Numbered from the stretch's first letter, positions 46,201 through 55,593 are shown. The stretch is 64,000 nt of DNA from Bdellovibrio bacteriovorus (GCF_001592745.1 NZ_LUKD01000001.1:627384-691383); one strand, 5' to 3'. Notes: generated by a model from the sequence alone, not told the origin. Translations and numbers: made by a program.

Positions 46201-48365
46201 CTGAGTACAACGACAAGTTCTTGAACTCGGACTTCAACACTTTATTCAAGAAAGAGATCAAAGCGACACTATTGCATGAAGTGGGTCACGCGATCGGTCT
46301 TGTGCACAACTTCAAAGGTTCTTTCGATAAAGCAAACTTCAACTTTGCTGGCGAAGAAACAAACCGCAACTATACATCCATCATGGATTATATCGCGGCT
46401 CCAGAGATGGAATACCAAGGCCCAGGTACATACGACGTGCATGCATTGCGCGCGGCTTACACAGGTTTGGTTGAATTGAGTGATGACATCAAAGCGATGG
46501 TTGCTAAAACAGGTGGTGTTTTGACGAACCAATCTAAAGTGTCTGTAAACACGGTAGGTGGTCAGTTCATCGCATTCCAAGATGTTAAGAAGATCTTGGG
46601 CTTCAGATACTTCTCTGATATGGCGAAACAAACTGTTGCTCAAACAGGTCTTTTGAAGCACTACGGTCAATGTAACGATATGGAAGTGGGTCTAGAGCCA
46701 GGTTGTGCGCGCTATGACCAAGGTGCTTCTGCGGTTGAAGTTGTTAAAAACGAAATCCAGAACTACCACAGATCTTACGCGACTTCTTACCACGCGTCTG
46801 ATCGTTTGAACTTCGGATGGCCACAAAAAGTAAACGTGATCAGAAACTCTATCTCTAGATTCTCTACGATCCGCGCTTACTTGGATGACTACTTCAGAAT
46901 GGTGATCTACCGTACGGCATTGTCAGACGCTGAAATGGCTGACTTCCGTGAGGCTTCCCACCTTGGATACGATTTCTTCCACGAAGTGATCCGTATCCCT
47001 GACACGAACTTGGCTTTCGGTAACTCGAAAGAAGAAATCAAACAACGTTTGATCCCAGTTCCATACATGTTGAACGAACCCGTTGTTCAAAACGGTCAGC
47101 AAGCTGTCGATGCAAATGGTCAGCCGGTGTTTAAACAAACTCCTGACGTGCGCATCCTTGAAGCACGCCGTGTTTACGACGCGGCTCCGGCTCCGATGAG
47201 CGATCGTTTGGATACTTTGGGTATCGGTTACGACAAGCAGTTTGCCCTTCAGTTTTTGTTGACTGCAAATCCAGCAGCTATGACTGATGACTCGCAAACG
47301 GGTTGGATTGGTTACAACGAATTCGAACAATACTTCATGGGAGTTCAACATGCGGCTCAATCTCAGAACATGTTGACGCTTCTTGAAATCATCTCTGGCA
47401 CATTGAACGCGGGCTTCGTGGACAAATACCACAACTTGCAGACAGTGGAATTGCCAGTGAATGTGAACAGAAACTTGCTTGATTCTGCAACTTTGGGTGG
47501 TTTGGCTGATACGAACCAATACCGTTACCCAGGTTTGGATACCTTCGCAGAGTTCTTCAAAGTGGGAACTTTGAAAGGTGGAAAAACAGTTAAAGATCGT
47601 TTGATGGCGACTCGTTACGGTCAAAGTTCAAAATCGGCTGCGGGTGTTAAGTTCTTCGCTGCTGACAACGCGATCGGTGCGCAAGTTCTAGTAAGCAAAG
47701 CGGCTCGTAAAGGCGCGCTTCTAGAAAACAAAGATACTTTGGCTCAAGGTATGATCCAAATGATCCAAGCGGACATGGAATTGAGTGCAAAAGTGGCCGC
47801 GGTTAAAAAGGCCGACGAAAAGTTGAAAGACAAAGCATTTGCTGACATCGTAGCTTCTTCTGAAGAGCTTAAAGCTGTAGCTGCTAAAGGTGATGCTGCG
47901 GCTGCGGAACTTGTGAAGACATTGACAGCTTTGAACCAAAACGGCGCGATCGTGTCGGCTGAAGAGATCAAAGCAAATCCAAACTTCGCTTTGGATAAGC
48001 AAGTGTTGATGTTAAGAAGCATGACTAGCAGATCTATGTCATACTTCACGCAAGTAAAACCAATGCTTGAGCAAGTTCCTTTAGAGCAGTTGAACAACGT
48101 ATTGCAACAGTTGGCGGGTTTGAAGTCAAACAACACGACTCTTGCAAACTCTTTGGATTTGCTAGCGCTAGGTCAGGAAGTTTTAGTTCAAGCCGTGTCT
48201 TCAGTACAAATTGTACTTAAAGACCGTGGCCCAGTATCGGGTGATGTGGTGATGGGATTGATGATGGATGCTTCTCCATTGTCGAACTCACAACAAAACT
48301 TGATGTACGCGATCGAAGATCTTGCTCGCTACACAAGCATCTTGAATCCTGAGTACATCTACTAA
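43296..48365 (+). CDS. Very large zinc metalloprotease lipoprotein (metzincin)
   Basis: 1689 residues. The ATG at 43296, with GGAGAG upstream, starts a lipoprotein signal ending Val-Ala-Ala-Gly-Cys (Cys ~24). The zinc site is His994-Glu995-x-x-His998-x-x-Gly-x-x-His1004, followed by a Met-turn (Ser-Ile-Met1030-Asp-Tyr): a metzincin. Before it come a Ser/Gly/Ala-rich linker near residues 815-830 and ~800 residues resembling the N-terminal parts of DUF5117-type bacterial zinc proteases. After it lies a mostly helical region. It should be anchored to a membrane and cut proteins outside the cytoplasm; prey or envelope proteins are likely targets (inference). Codon choice is strikingly uniform (GCT, GGT, CGT, TTG, TTC, AAC), suggesting high expression. 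The gap before it (43005-43295) holds nothing I can identify. Confidence 0.87.
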   Translation: MAHKPQYTKAFTALLTFALVAAGCTKKRDATLPDSEALEIFAISDFATPSSEGFKAIAKSSAREKSLVEATSNKASNEKGLVAVDTSDSSIPQRLRFMFENLEVSGQEAQDFKIVFGVDSKYVTAYKLTNNVEGLTRLEKQLAVSPSEVQLSIDLQKATSSQAKKEIMNKMATAQKARSASLLNRANINVLVPLFKYDIAQKGVLERTKNELRESTSTLKLRETEFSQATHIRLNITSDSRKDVGSVDQKVEMDQIFTMESLDNKIHRAADLQSRYNFNMKFVADDSQVLTKLDSDDMKVYELTTVGSLSDDEKRLINTGRAAGEIIRCSDSGVTSADKNCVLRLVAKVPVTYKNARLVLADSKENTSNTIELQKVTKAQAQGLVEIAREVRAERARPTGIIDPLNTIKVADLKGEFYFRRTFEDASNMMLIGKSGTSGDLSVVKFELEKDRLVVRNQKALIKYEGQTAKDKEELMSVPVKYFKLETVDADGVALHVPKLIDAKKEDAEYVEIDWTKNTIPVANSPLAFFDAGECWAAETSQQVTDMDMRLNNDGILNFSLSGSYTVKPGCHNAPTTNNYALGWNVQFNYNVIERLSFKKRTNAQVDDAQWAPNIAPNVQSSLNFATFTMGETITSTDVRPGRENSEVYRPVVHDFRNGKVLHYWVGGLKNAPSDRKALITQAAVEVVAEWNEAFRKAFKGTNLERSGDYIVLHTGDDDTGHLGDLDRNYLWFFDQPTENGLLGVAQPAPNPYSGTIIANNVMVYSGNSEMEIRRMMESYKESREYEKMLDEAKQEALAEFQKELAAQQQGSSSAAEGSAGAASGSAAAEKVRSLTKSYGSFVQKLVLSSRPVAAQRFSSKYASNVAVKKAGKSLQAKVLKGRNVVSDAKVTSNKDFTRSVLQAALSQELKNDPIMMEAIIARELARTENGMSQQMKQLLLKQAQMKEMSARFDQQAKKRGGCFLYTRTEYNDKFLNSDFNTLFKKEIKATLLHEVGHAIGLVHNFKGSFDKANFNFAGEETNRNYTSIMDYIAAPEMEYQGPGTYDVHALRAAYTGLVELSDDIKAMVAKTGGVLTNQSKVSVNTVGGQFIAFQDVKKILGFRYFSDMAKQTVAQTGLLKHYGQCNDMEVGLEPGCARYDQGASAVEVVKNEIQNYHRSYATSYHASDRLNFGWPQKVNVIRNSISRFSTIRAYLDDYFRMVIYRTALSDAEMADFREASHLGYDFFHEVIRIPDTNLAFGNSKEEIKQRLIPVPYMLNEPVVQNGQQAVDANGQPVFKQTPDVRILEARRVYDAAPAPMSDRLDTLGIGYDKQFALQFLLTANPAAMTDDSQTGWIGYNEFEQYFMGVQHAAQSQNMLTLLEIISGTLNAGFVDKYHNLQTVELPVNVNRNLLDSATLGGLADTNQYRYPGLDTFAEFFKVGTLKGGKTVKDRLMATRYGQSSKSAAGVKFFAADNAIGAQVLVSKAARKGALLENKDTLAQGMIQMIQADMELSAKVAAVKKADEKLKDKAFADIVASSEELKAVAAKGDAAAAELVKTLTALNQNGAIVSAEEIKANPNFALDKQVLMLRSMTSRSMSYFTQVKPMLEQVPLEQLNNVLQQLAGLKSNNTTLANSLDLLALGQEVLVQAVSSVQIVLKDRGPVSGDVVMGLMMDASPLSNSQQNLMYAIEDLARYTSILNPEYIY

Positions 48366-48380
48366 TACGAATTTTATATA

Positions 48381-48414
48381 CGCGGCCCCGCTCTCTCCTG
48401 GGGTCGCGTTTTTT
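48381..48414 (+). terminator. Rho-independent terminator after the metalloprotease
   Basis: A GC-rich 9-bp stem (CGCGGCCCC with GGGGTCGCG, including one G-T wobble pair), an ~10-base loop and six T residues lie 16 bases beyond the stop. Confidence 0.88.
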
Positions 48415-48438
48415 ATTTTCCAAACCACGGAGTCCATA

Positions 48439-48921
48439 ATGAAAAAAACAGTTCTCTTGGGTCTTTTATTGTTAGGAAGTTCTTCTGCATTTGCCAGCAT
48501 ACAGGACTATATCGGCCGCTATGATTTACAGCGCGAAGAGCTTAAGGACGGGACATTCTGTTATGAAGGCCTGATTGTTAGCAAAGAGGGAAAAGAAATT
48601 TCTCTTTATCGTTCGGACATTACTGAGTTCGCGTTGGTCAAGAGTGAACTCAACTCATCTCGTGAAGTGCGCAGCTCTCATGGGGAGGCGATGACGACAA
48701 CCAAAGGTAAAGACTCCGTGACTTTGAAGGACGACGGCACTCTGGTTTTTCAATTTAGCGGTATTGAAAGCATTTTGGGTGTCCCCGCTTCCCGAGTGAA
48801 GGACGCCGTAGCTTTGAAACTTTCAGACGACAAGAGCACCCTGTTTGCGGTTCGTAAAACGGCGGACGGACTTGCGGGCTTAAATCGCGGTGAAGCTCGT
48901 TGCGTTTACAAACGTCAGTAA
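48439..48921 (+). CDS. Small secreted protein of unknown function
   Basis: 160 residues. The ATG at 48439 has GGAGT upstream. A textbook signal peptide (Lys-Lys then hydrophobic to Ser-Ala-Phe-Ala-Ser, residues 1-20) leads into a beta-rich mature domain with two Cys (~residues 40 and 156) that may form a disulfide. No family recognised. It lies between two terminators and is therefore a single-gene unit with a promoter of its own in the short gap or inside the preceding gene. Confidence 0.72.
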   Translation: MKKTVLLGLLLLGSSSAFASIQDYIGRYDLQREELKDGTFCYEGLIVSKEGKEISLYRSDITEFALVKSELNSSREVRSSHGEAMTTTKGKDSVTLKDDGTLVFQFSGIESILGVPASRVKDAVALKLSDDKSTLFAVRKTADGLAGLNRGEARCVYKRQ

Positions 48922-48930
48922 TTCTCAATA

Positions 48931-48960
48931 AAAAAAGGGAGCTTTCGGCTCCCTTTTTTT
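48931..48960. terminator. Rho-independent terminator, bidirectional
   Basis: A 6-bp GC stem (GGGAGC/GCTCCC, 48937-48942 with 48948-48953) is flanked by an A-run and a T-run. It lies between the small secreted protein and the opposing PilZ gene and works in both directions. Confidence 0.85.
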
Positions 48961-49753
48961 ATGACTTAAATTTAGGAAATAGTCCTTCGCCCTTCGTTAC
49001 GAGCTTTTTCAACCAAGCTCCGAAACTGTCTTCAGGCCCCGGCAATCGCTCTGCTACAATCTTATTATCCGAATGCAACTTATCAATCGCGCGCTTCACC
49101 TGTCTTTGGCTTTCGTTGGTATGTTCAAAACGAACTCCCCAACCTTCACTGCCTGGACGATTCACACGATAGACGACCAGCCCTGAAACAACAGTTTCGT
49201 GATCATCAAACTTCCAGTAAACGTCGACCTTATCACCCTCAGCAAGCTCTGGTCCCGCCGTCAGAAACAAACCACCTTGCGAAAGATTTTTAATGAAAGC
49301 TTTTGCGCCATTAACCGTTCCTTCTTGATTGAAGTTATAACGAGGAGCAGCTTCCCACCAACGCATGCGGGGATCGAAGTAAACTTGCTGTACAGAAGGC
49401 ACGACAAAGTAGGCAACAATCAGAACATCGACAAGAAGAACTGCGATCAGAACCACCAACGTATTCCAGTTCATGCTTGTCCAATAACTATAAAGATTCG
49501 AAAGCAGAACTAAAGCGATACAAGCAAGATACGCCCAGTAGCTCCAGCGGCGGCAAATGTAAATGAAGATGCCCGCAAGAATCGGTACGCCCACATATAG
49601 AAGCAACAAAGGCTTCGGTAAAATCTCAAACCAATAAGTCCACTGCTGCGGAAGCGTACGTCCCGAGCGGAGGGCATTAAGAATAAGATTTCCAATGGGT
49701 GCGAAAACATGAAGAAGTGCAAGAACGATCAAGGACCAGGGTTTTCTTTTCAT
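48959..49753 (-). CDS. Membrane PilZ-domain protein
   Basis: 264 residues. Four hydrophobic helices occupy residues ~7-130. The cytoplasmic C-terminal half is a PilZ domain: an Arg-rich entry (Pro-Arg-Met-Arg-Trp-Trp...Pro-Arg-Tyr) followed by Lys-Asn-Leu-Ser-Gln-Gly-Gly, the (D/N)-x-S-x-x-G motif. It should sense c-di-GMP at the inner membrane. Target unknown. The gene's stop codon lies at the foot of the bidirectional terminator. Confidence 0.82.
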   Translation of the reverse strand: MKRKPWSLIVLALLHVFAPIGNLILNALRSGRTLPQQWTYWFEILPKPLLLLYVGVPILAGIFIYICRRWSYWAYLACIALVLLSNLYSYWTSMNWNTLVVLIAVLLVDVLIVAYFVVPSVQQVYFDPRMRWWEAAPRYNFNQEGTVNGAKAFIKNLSQGGLFLTAGPELAEGDKVDVYWKFDDHETVVSGLVVYRVNRPGSEGWGVRFEHTNESQRQVKRAIDKLHSDNKIVAERLPGPEDSFGAWLKKLVTKGEGLFPKFKS

Positions 49754-49803
49754 ATACTCAAATGATAAGAAAGCCCTTGGTACTAGACAAGGGAAAACAA
49801 AAG

Positions 49804-52800
49804 TCAGGACTCCGGTGACTGTATGTACTCGAGAAGTCTTTTTTCCATTCGAGAATTCATCTCTGCCAGACTGCGGACATTCTCTATCTTCACCAATCCC
49901 TCCATCGGATAAACAACAGCAAGATTGATTTTATGAACGCCGTCTAAATACTTCATTTGATAAAGAGCCCATGCATAGGCTTCTAACTGTTTAAAGGCGG
50001 TCTCTGAATACCGTTGAGAGCCAGTTTTATAGTCCACCATCCACAAAGTATCATCAACGATGCCCCAAAGATCGATCTGACCTTGCATCAGAGCATCTTT
50101 AAAACTCAAAGCAAAACCCCATTCGACATGTCCCTTTTCAATGATCTCTAAAAGAGGAATGTCTTTGGTTTCAGTTAAGAACTGCAAAGGCTTTTTTAAA
50201 TCTTCATCTGAAACCTTTAGTAGTTCTTCGTAAGAGGTGTATTTTAAGGCTTCAAACAATCTATGGGCATTCGTACCCTGCTGAGCCCGAGCTAGACCTT
50301 GCCCTAAAGCACCAGCTTTCGGAGTGTAAGCAGAGCCCGAGATCGCTTCCGGTGCTACGAGTTCCGTGACAGAGATAAATTTGCGTTTAGCTTCTACGTC
50401 TTCGCCTTGCCATGCCGGACGAAGATTCTTATGTTCCAATGCCTCGCTTTGCATTTTCTTTGGCAATAGGTTTTCCACGCGCACCACATAAGAAAAATCT
50501 TTTTCCTGATGCAGACCTTCTTCCAGGTTCAAAGGACATTGCGCGGCCCATGACTTCTTCCCGATCTTTCGGTCCCAAATTAAAGAGACACCGGATTTGG
50601 CGCGAGTCATGGCTACGTAAAGCACTCGATTGAACTCTTCACTTTCACGCTGACGAAGCTCTTCCGTGATTTGATCAGCTAGAATACTTCCGGTCATCGC
50701 TTGAGTTTCTTCATTGCGAACTTTCAGGGACCACAAACCATCTTGTTCTCTGATACTGAGCACAGGGGCGTGACTAGCGCGAGGATCTTGTCCCATGCCT
50801 GGTAAAATAACTTGATCAAACTGCAACCCTTTGGAGGCATGCACGGTCATGAAGTTCACACGCTTAGGCTCAATCACCGGCGTCGCATCAGCATCTTCCC
50901 CGCCTTCGTCCGTCGACAAAGTTTCAAGGCTAGAGTCTAAGAAATCCAAAAAGTTAAAGCCCGGTCGGCGTTCCTCTTGGCTAAGAAGTGCCACGACCTT
51001 CCATAGATTGGCCTCGCGACGTCCCGTTGAATCGATTTTTGCGGAATAATCAAAAAGTCCCAGGTCAATCAAAGCTCGCTTAAAGGTCCAAGACAGTCCC
51101 TTGGTTTCACTTTGCGCAATCAAAGTTCTAAGAATGCGCAACGGATGAGTTTCATCTTTTTGCTCCAAAGGCTTTTGCGCCTCTTTCCAGAAGGAATGCT
51201 TGAAGCTGTGACAGTAACTTGCAATTTCACTGTCCGACAACGCCAACCATGGGGATCTTAACAAAGCCACGAAATTGGCATTATCATGAGGATTCACCAA
51301 GAATTTCAAAATAGCCAAGGCGTCTAAAACTTCGCGACGCTCATAAAAACCACTGCCACTGTGAAGCTGCAAGGGAACACCGTACTCTTGGGCCACCTTC
51401 GCAATATCTTCCAAAGTTTTATGAGTACGTCCTAACACGCAGATCTGTTCAGGGCTCACGCCTTCCGCCAGAAGCTCTTGGATACGGGCCACTGTCGTTA
51501 AAACCTCGGCGGACGTTTCATCTTCCTCGCCTGTTTCGGAAAGTAAAACTTGCACAACAGGATCGTCATTTCCTTTACGGATTTTATCTGGAGCCGGAGT
51601 CATGGCGGCAAACTGCTTGCTCAGCTTCGTAAAGTAGTGATTGAAGAATTCTAACACTTCTGGCGATGAGCGGTAGTTCGTCAGTTTGATCTGCACATCA
51701 CCGTTTTGGCTTTGGATTTCGCTGACCTTTTCCTGGAAGACTTCCGAACGGGCTCCACGGAAAAGATAGATACTTTGTTGGGGATCTCCCACCACAAACA
51801 AAGGACGCTCGCCGATAAGGTGACGCAACAACCGCACTTGCACAGGGCTTGTATCCTGGTATTCGTCGACCATCCAAAAATCCCACTCTTGCGAAAACTT
51901 CACGGCAGTGTCTGGGGACTCTTGAATGATTTTGTACGATAGAGTCTCAAGGTCACTCATAGAAAGCAGACCCTGCTCTAGTTTCGTGCTCATAAAGTCA
52001 CGACAGAAGAAAGCCGCGAGTTCATCAAAAAGTTCACAGTTCTTTTGATGCTTTTCCCAAAATACGGGACGATAGCGGGGCTCTTCTAAGAGCTTATCAA
52101 TACGCTCACGCAATTCTTCTAATTCTTCATGAAGACTGAGCGAAAATGGCGGCGTCGCTTTTCTGAACTGAGGTTTCGAAGTGTGTTCCCAGAAACTCTC
52201 CAGGCGTGCAAAGAATTCATCCCAAGACGACACTGCCCAAGAGAAGTTCGCTAAAGATTGAGCGTATTCCTGCCACTTTTCATTGGAGGCTTCTTGTCCG
52301 ATCTCAGTGCAGACTCGCTTCAGCTTACCTGCGATATCTTTGACGACTTTTTCAGTTTCCTTTTGCATGTCCCCTTTTTCAATAAAGGTCATGTTGGGAA
52401 AGATCACATTTTCAGAGAAATACTTTAGCAAGGCGCTTTCCAGGGTTTGAAAGTCGTATTCTTCCAGAAGCTCTTGCAAAGAAGGATTTTCTAACAAGTA
52501 CTTGCGCATGATTTTACGCGCGCCCTTGCGGATCTCGGAATCGCTCATGATTTTATAATCAGGCGTCAGTCCGATGCTCGAACCATAACGAGATAAGAAC
52601 AGACTTAAAACCCCGTGAATAGTTGAAATCTGAACTTGCGACTTTGCACTGACATAGTGGAAAAGATCTTCACGTCCTTCGGATAAAGCTTTACTTAAAA
52701 GACGTTCTTTCAGTTCTTGCGTGGCTTTGCGCGTGAAGGTCGTCACGACGATGCGTGGAAACTTGCCGTTTCTTTCTTTAAAGTCGCTAGCAAACTTCAA

Positions 52801-52887
52801 AAAAGTTTGAGTCAACGTTGTGGTTTTACCCGCACCGGCACCGGCGCGCAGAATGGTGTTTTTTAATTCAGATGTGGGGCTCGACAT
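49804..52887 (-). CDS. AddA-like UvrD-family helicase-nuclease
   Basis: 1027 residues from the ATG at 52887, with GGAGG upstream. Superfamily 1 helicase motifs are present: Walker A Ala-Gly-Ala-Gly-Ala-Gly-Lys-Thr-Thr (~residues 15-23), Thr-Phe-Thr-Arg-Lys-Ala, the Walker B Val-Asp-Glu-Tyr-Gln-Asp, Gly-Asp-Pro-Gln-Gln-Ser-Ile-Tyr, and the late Val-Ala-Met-Thr-Arg-Ala. The C-terminal ~150 residues form a PD-(D/E)xK nuclease with Gly-Gln-Ile-Asp-Leu-Trp and Val-Asp-Tyr-Lys-Thr-Gly. Together with the gene upstream this forms an AddAB-type double-strand-break resection enzyme acting before RecA. The 25-base overlap shows coupling. Confidence 0.85.
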   Translation of the reverse strand: MSSPTSELKNTILRAGAGAGKTTTLTQTFLKFASDFKERNGKFPRIVVTTFTRKATQELKERLLSKALSEGREDLFHYVSAKSQVQISTIHGVLSLFLSRYGSSIGLTPDYKIMSDSEIRKGARKIMRKYLLENPSLQELLEEYDFQTLESALLKYFSENVIFPNMTFIEKGDMQKETEKVVKDIAGKLKRVCTEIGQEASNEKWQEYAQSLANFSWAVSSWDEFFARLESFWEHTSKPQFRKATPPFSLSLHEELEELRERIDKLLEEPRYRPVFWEKHQKNCELFDELAAFFCRDFMSTKLEQGLLSMSDLETLSYKIIQESPDTAVKFSQEWDFWMVDEYQDTSPVQVRLLRHLIGERPLFVVGDPQQSIYLFRGARSEVFQEKVSEIQSQNGDVQIKLTNYRSSPEVLEFFNHYFTKLSKQFAAMTPAPDKIRKGNDDPVVQVLLSETGEEDETSAEVLTTVARIQELLAEGVSPEQICVLGRTHKTLEDIAKVAQEYGVPLQLHSGSGFYERREVLDALAILKFLVNPHDNANFVALLRSPWLALSDSEIASYCHSFKHSFWKEAQKPLEQKDETHPLRILRTLIAQSETKGLSWTFKRALIDLGLFDYSAKIDSTGRREANLWKVVALLSQEERRPGFNFLDFLDSSLETLSTDEGGEDADATPVIEPKRVNFMTVHASKGLQFDQVILPGMGQDPRASHAPVLSIREQDGLWSLKVRNEETQAMTGSILADQITEELRQRESEEFNRVLYVAMTRAKSGVSLIWDRKIGKKSWAAQCPLNLEEGLHQEKDFSYVVRVENLLPKKMQSEALEHKNLRPAWQGEDVEAKRKFISVTELVAPEAISGSAYTPKAGALGQGLARAQQGTNAHRLFEALKYTSYEELLKVSDEDLKKPLQFLTETKDIPLLEIIEKGHVEWGFALSFKDALMQGQIDLWGIVDDTLWMVDYKTGSQRYSETAFKQLEAYAWALYQMKYLDGVHKINLAVVYPMEGLVKIENVRSLAEMNSRMEKRLLEYIQSPES

Positions 52888-55586
52888 TGTCGCCTCCATT
52901 CACAACCAGAACAGGTCTTGAAGTCCGCGGGTTTTGCCTGACTTTCACCTTTTTTAATACGATCTAAAGTTCCCATAAGAACTGTGCTGAATTCAGAAAG
53001 ATATTTTTCTTTGGATTCAGCCGTGGCATTTTTATCTTTCCGTTTTGAAGACGGAAACAAACCTCCGGCAAAATCTTCGATTTTAAATCCTTTGCGTTCG
53101 AAGTTCCTAAAGACGTAATAAAAAAGACCGATGACTTCTCCGCCAACGTCTTCTAGCAGGCCTTTTTCAATCACCCACATGTAAAACAAAAGTTGCAGCT
53201 CGCGGTTTTTAAACCACGAAGCATGAGAAGAGATTCCACCTGCGGAACTCTTATAATCCAGAACAACCAACTGACTGACACCATCCCCGTCAATACGGTC
53301 GATTTGACCAGAGATACGGAAACAGTTGTCTTTGGGTTCTCGAGAAATTTCTTCGGTCACTGGATCTAGATAAAATTCGAAACGCTTTTCTCGGGCCAAA
53401 GTACGTGTTTTCTTAAACTCATCCCGCCAACGCTTTTCAAACTCTAAAAAGCGCTGTCCTAAATGAATGTGTTTTTTCTTGAATGGTTTCCAAAGACGAT
53501 CATCAGCGAAAAGAAGTTTCTTTTCCGTTTTGATTTCTTCTAGAACCTGGTCCAACTCTTCCGTGGTCCAATTAAAGCGCATCGGCTCTGCCGTCAGTTT
53601 TTCAAATAGAGCATGGGCCAACTGACCACGAGTTCGATGATCCACATCCAGATCAATATCAGGAAGGTCTTTTAATTTAAAATATCTTTGCGCTGCAAAC
53701 ACGAAAGGACACTCTAGGAAGCTTTCTACAGAGGACGCAGAGATTCGCGGTAAATTTGGCACTTGAATATTTTCAAGCTCCATCTTTCCCATATCCTGTT
53801 GAATGCGTCTTTCGATATTTTCTTTACGTGCATCCACCCAAGGACGCCCCGCAGTTTGATCAGAGTGCTGCAATTCATCCCAACGAGTTTCTTTAGGAAG
53901 ATTTAAAGATTCGTGATCGCCAGATAAGCTCATCCAGAATGTGCAAGGAGAACAGAGGCTACCGCTTAAATCTGTAGCACCAAAACAGAAAATGTCGTGA
54001 GTGCTTTCAGCTTCTGCCAACAAACGAAGTTCAAAATCCAAATCACTTTGATCTGGATTATCCAAGTAGAAACCAATGTCTTTTGCTAACTCAAAATAGT
54101 CTTGACCCGAAAGCTGCGTTTTATTTCTGGCACGCAAAGCCTCGTCAGTCAGACCTACGAAGATACGGTACTGCGCCTTTTCACTATGCGCTGACATCAG
54201 CTTTGTCACCATGATGCCGCGAGGATGGCCTTTTTCTAAAGTGTACTCTTTAGCGGCCACGATGCTTTCAAGATAACTCAGCCATTCTTTCCAAATAAGT
54301 TTGGTCGAGCTAATGGCATTTTGTAAGAGCTCGCGCAAGATTACTTGCACAATGTCAGTCTCGGCTGAGTTCCAGTACATCAAGGCTTTGGCGACAAACT
54401 CGTCGCGACTTAAAACTCCAGTAAGATCCAATTGCTCATGGAAGACCTTATAGACTGTTTCATTGCGGGCAAGATCTTCATTCACGTAAAGGCTCTTAAA
54501 CAACGAACGGAATTCTTCATAGCGAAGCTCTTGAGATTCTTCTTTATCGAAGAAAGAAATTTCAAGGTCCGAGCTGGAAAGCCGTCCGCTCTTAGAGCGA
54601 AGTAAAGCCAGCCAACGTGTGACTGAGGGAAGACTTTGCGCTTTGTGCGTAATATCCTTTTGAACCGGAATGCCTTCTTCTTGCAAATACGACTGCAAAA
54701 CCGGCCAGTAGGTTTCGATATCAGGAGCAACGATGGCAATAGATTCGGGGGACTTTCCTTCATCCAACCATTCGCGCACCTGCCCGACACTGTGTTTGAT
54801 TTCGGCTAGCATTCCCGAAAAACGCATCACATCCTGGCGCTTTTCCTTTTTTACGACAGAAGGAAGCTCTTGCACCTTCTGACTTTGTTGGCGCAGATCT
54901 TCGTAAGGCTTTAGAAGGAAATGGAAATCTTTTTTCCAAGATGGATTCGGCTCTAAAACAATCACGTCCACGGAACGAGAAAGCACGCGCAGGATTTCGG
55001 CCTCGACACGTGAGATTTCCCCGCTCAGATCGACGATCAAAGGAATGTCCCAGACGCGTTCAAGCTCATTGAAGTTTTGCAAATAAGCCGTGATCCAGTC
55101 CGCAGTGATCACGCGGTGGTCTTGAAGAAGTTTCAGCGCACAGAAACGCGCGCGCAAGTACCAATCACGCCACCGGTTCTTAGATTCAGGGTGAGTTTCG
55201 AACCACTCTTCTAGGCGTGAGGTTCCCTCGGGGTGGAAAAGCACCGCCGCCATTTGGTCGATATAAGAAAAGACCGTGTCCTCTGCGGAAGAGTTGACGC
55301 CAAGAACTTCGGCGTTCTCGTCCATAATAGTGCGCAGAAGAGATCGTGCAAAAGGATCGCTCACCAAACGCAAACCCGGATCCAAACGCTTCAACAGAAT
55401 TTTCCAAAGATCACTGGCGCGCAAAACAGACTCATCAACATACTGTCCTTCGCGTGCCAGAATTTTTTGTTGAAGTTCGAATTTTGTGCGCAAGTCAGAG
55501 ACCAACCACGATTGTGAACGTGGATTGTAGTTCGCAAAAATCTGTGCGATCTGAGTTCGACTGTCTATAGGAATGACTTGCAACAT
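52863..55586 (-). CDS. AddB-like nuclease subunit with predicted iron-sulfur cluster
   Basis: 907 residues. The N-terminal ~600 residues look like the inactive helicase-like part of AddB; no intact Walker A is visible. The C-terminal RecB-type nuclease (from residue ~610) has Phe-Leu-Glu-Cys-Pro-Phe, the Gly-Gln-Ile-Asp-Arg-Ile-Asp and Val-Leu-Asp-Tyr-Lys-Ser active-site motifs, and a final Cys-x-x-Cys-x5-Cys. With the Cys before the nuclease core these four make the 4Fe-4S staple known from AddB. It partners with the AddA-like gene downstream. First gene of the pair. Confidence 0.82.
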   Translation of the reverse strand: MLQVIPIDSRTQIAQIFANYNPRSQSWLVSDLRTKFELQQKILAREGQYVDESVLRASDLWKILLKRLDPGLRLVSDPFARSLLRTIMDENAEVLGVNSSAEDTVFSYIDQMAAVLFHPEGTSRLEEWFETHPESKNRWRDWYLRARFCALKLLQDHRVITADWITAYLQNFNELERVWDIPLIVDLSGEISRVEAEILRVLSRSVDVIVLEPNPSWKKDFHFLLKPYEDLRQQSQKVQELPSVVKKEKRQDVMRFSGMLAEIKHSVGQVREWLDEGKSPESIAIVAPDIETYWPVLQSYLQEEGIPVQKDITHKAQSLPSVTRWLALLRSKSGRLSSSDLEISFFDKEESQELRYEEFRSLFKSLYVNEDLARNETVYKVFHEQLDLTGVLSRDEFVAKALMYWNSAETDIVQVILRELLQNAISSTKLIWKEWLSYLESIVAAKEYTLEKGHPRGIMVTKLMSAHSEKAQYRIFVGLTDEALRARNKTQLSGQDYFELAKDIGFYLDNPDQSDLDFELRLLAEAESTHDIFCFGATDLSGSLCSPCTFWMSLSGDHESLNLPKETRWDELQHSDQTAGRPWVDARKENIERRIQQDMGKMELENIQVPNLPRISASSVESFLECPFVFAAQRYFKLKDLPDIDLDVDHRTRGQLAHALFEKLTAEPMRFNWTTEELDQVLEEIKTEKKLLFADDRLWKPFKKKHIHLGQRFLEFEKRWRDEFKKTRTLAREKRFEFYLDPVTEEISREPKDNCFRISGQIDRIDGDGVSQLVVLDYKSSAGGISSHASWFKNRELQLLFYMWVIEKGLLEDVGGEVIGLFYYVFRNFERKGFKIEDFAGGLFPSSKRKDKNATAESKEKYLSEFSTVLMGTLDRIKKGESQAKPADFKTCSGCEWRRQCRAPHLN

Positions 55587-55593
55587 TTACGAA

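Noticed and set aside
44619..47624. Several long open frames on the minus strand opposite the metalloprotease gene
   Set aside because: They follow from the strong codon bias of the plus-strand gene, have no ribosome sites and show Cys/Phe/His-rich compositions unlike real proteins.
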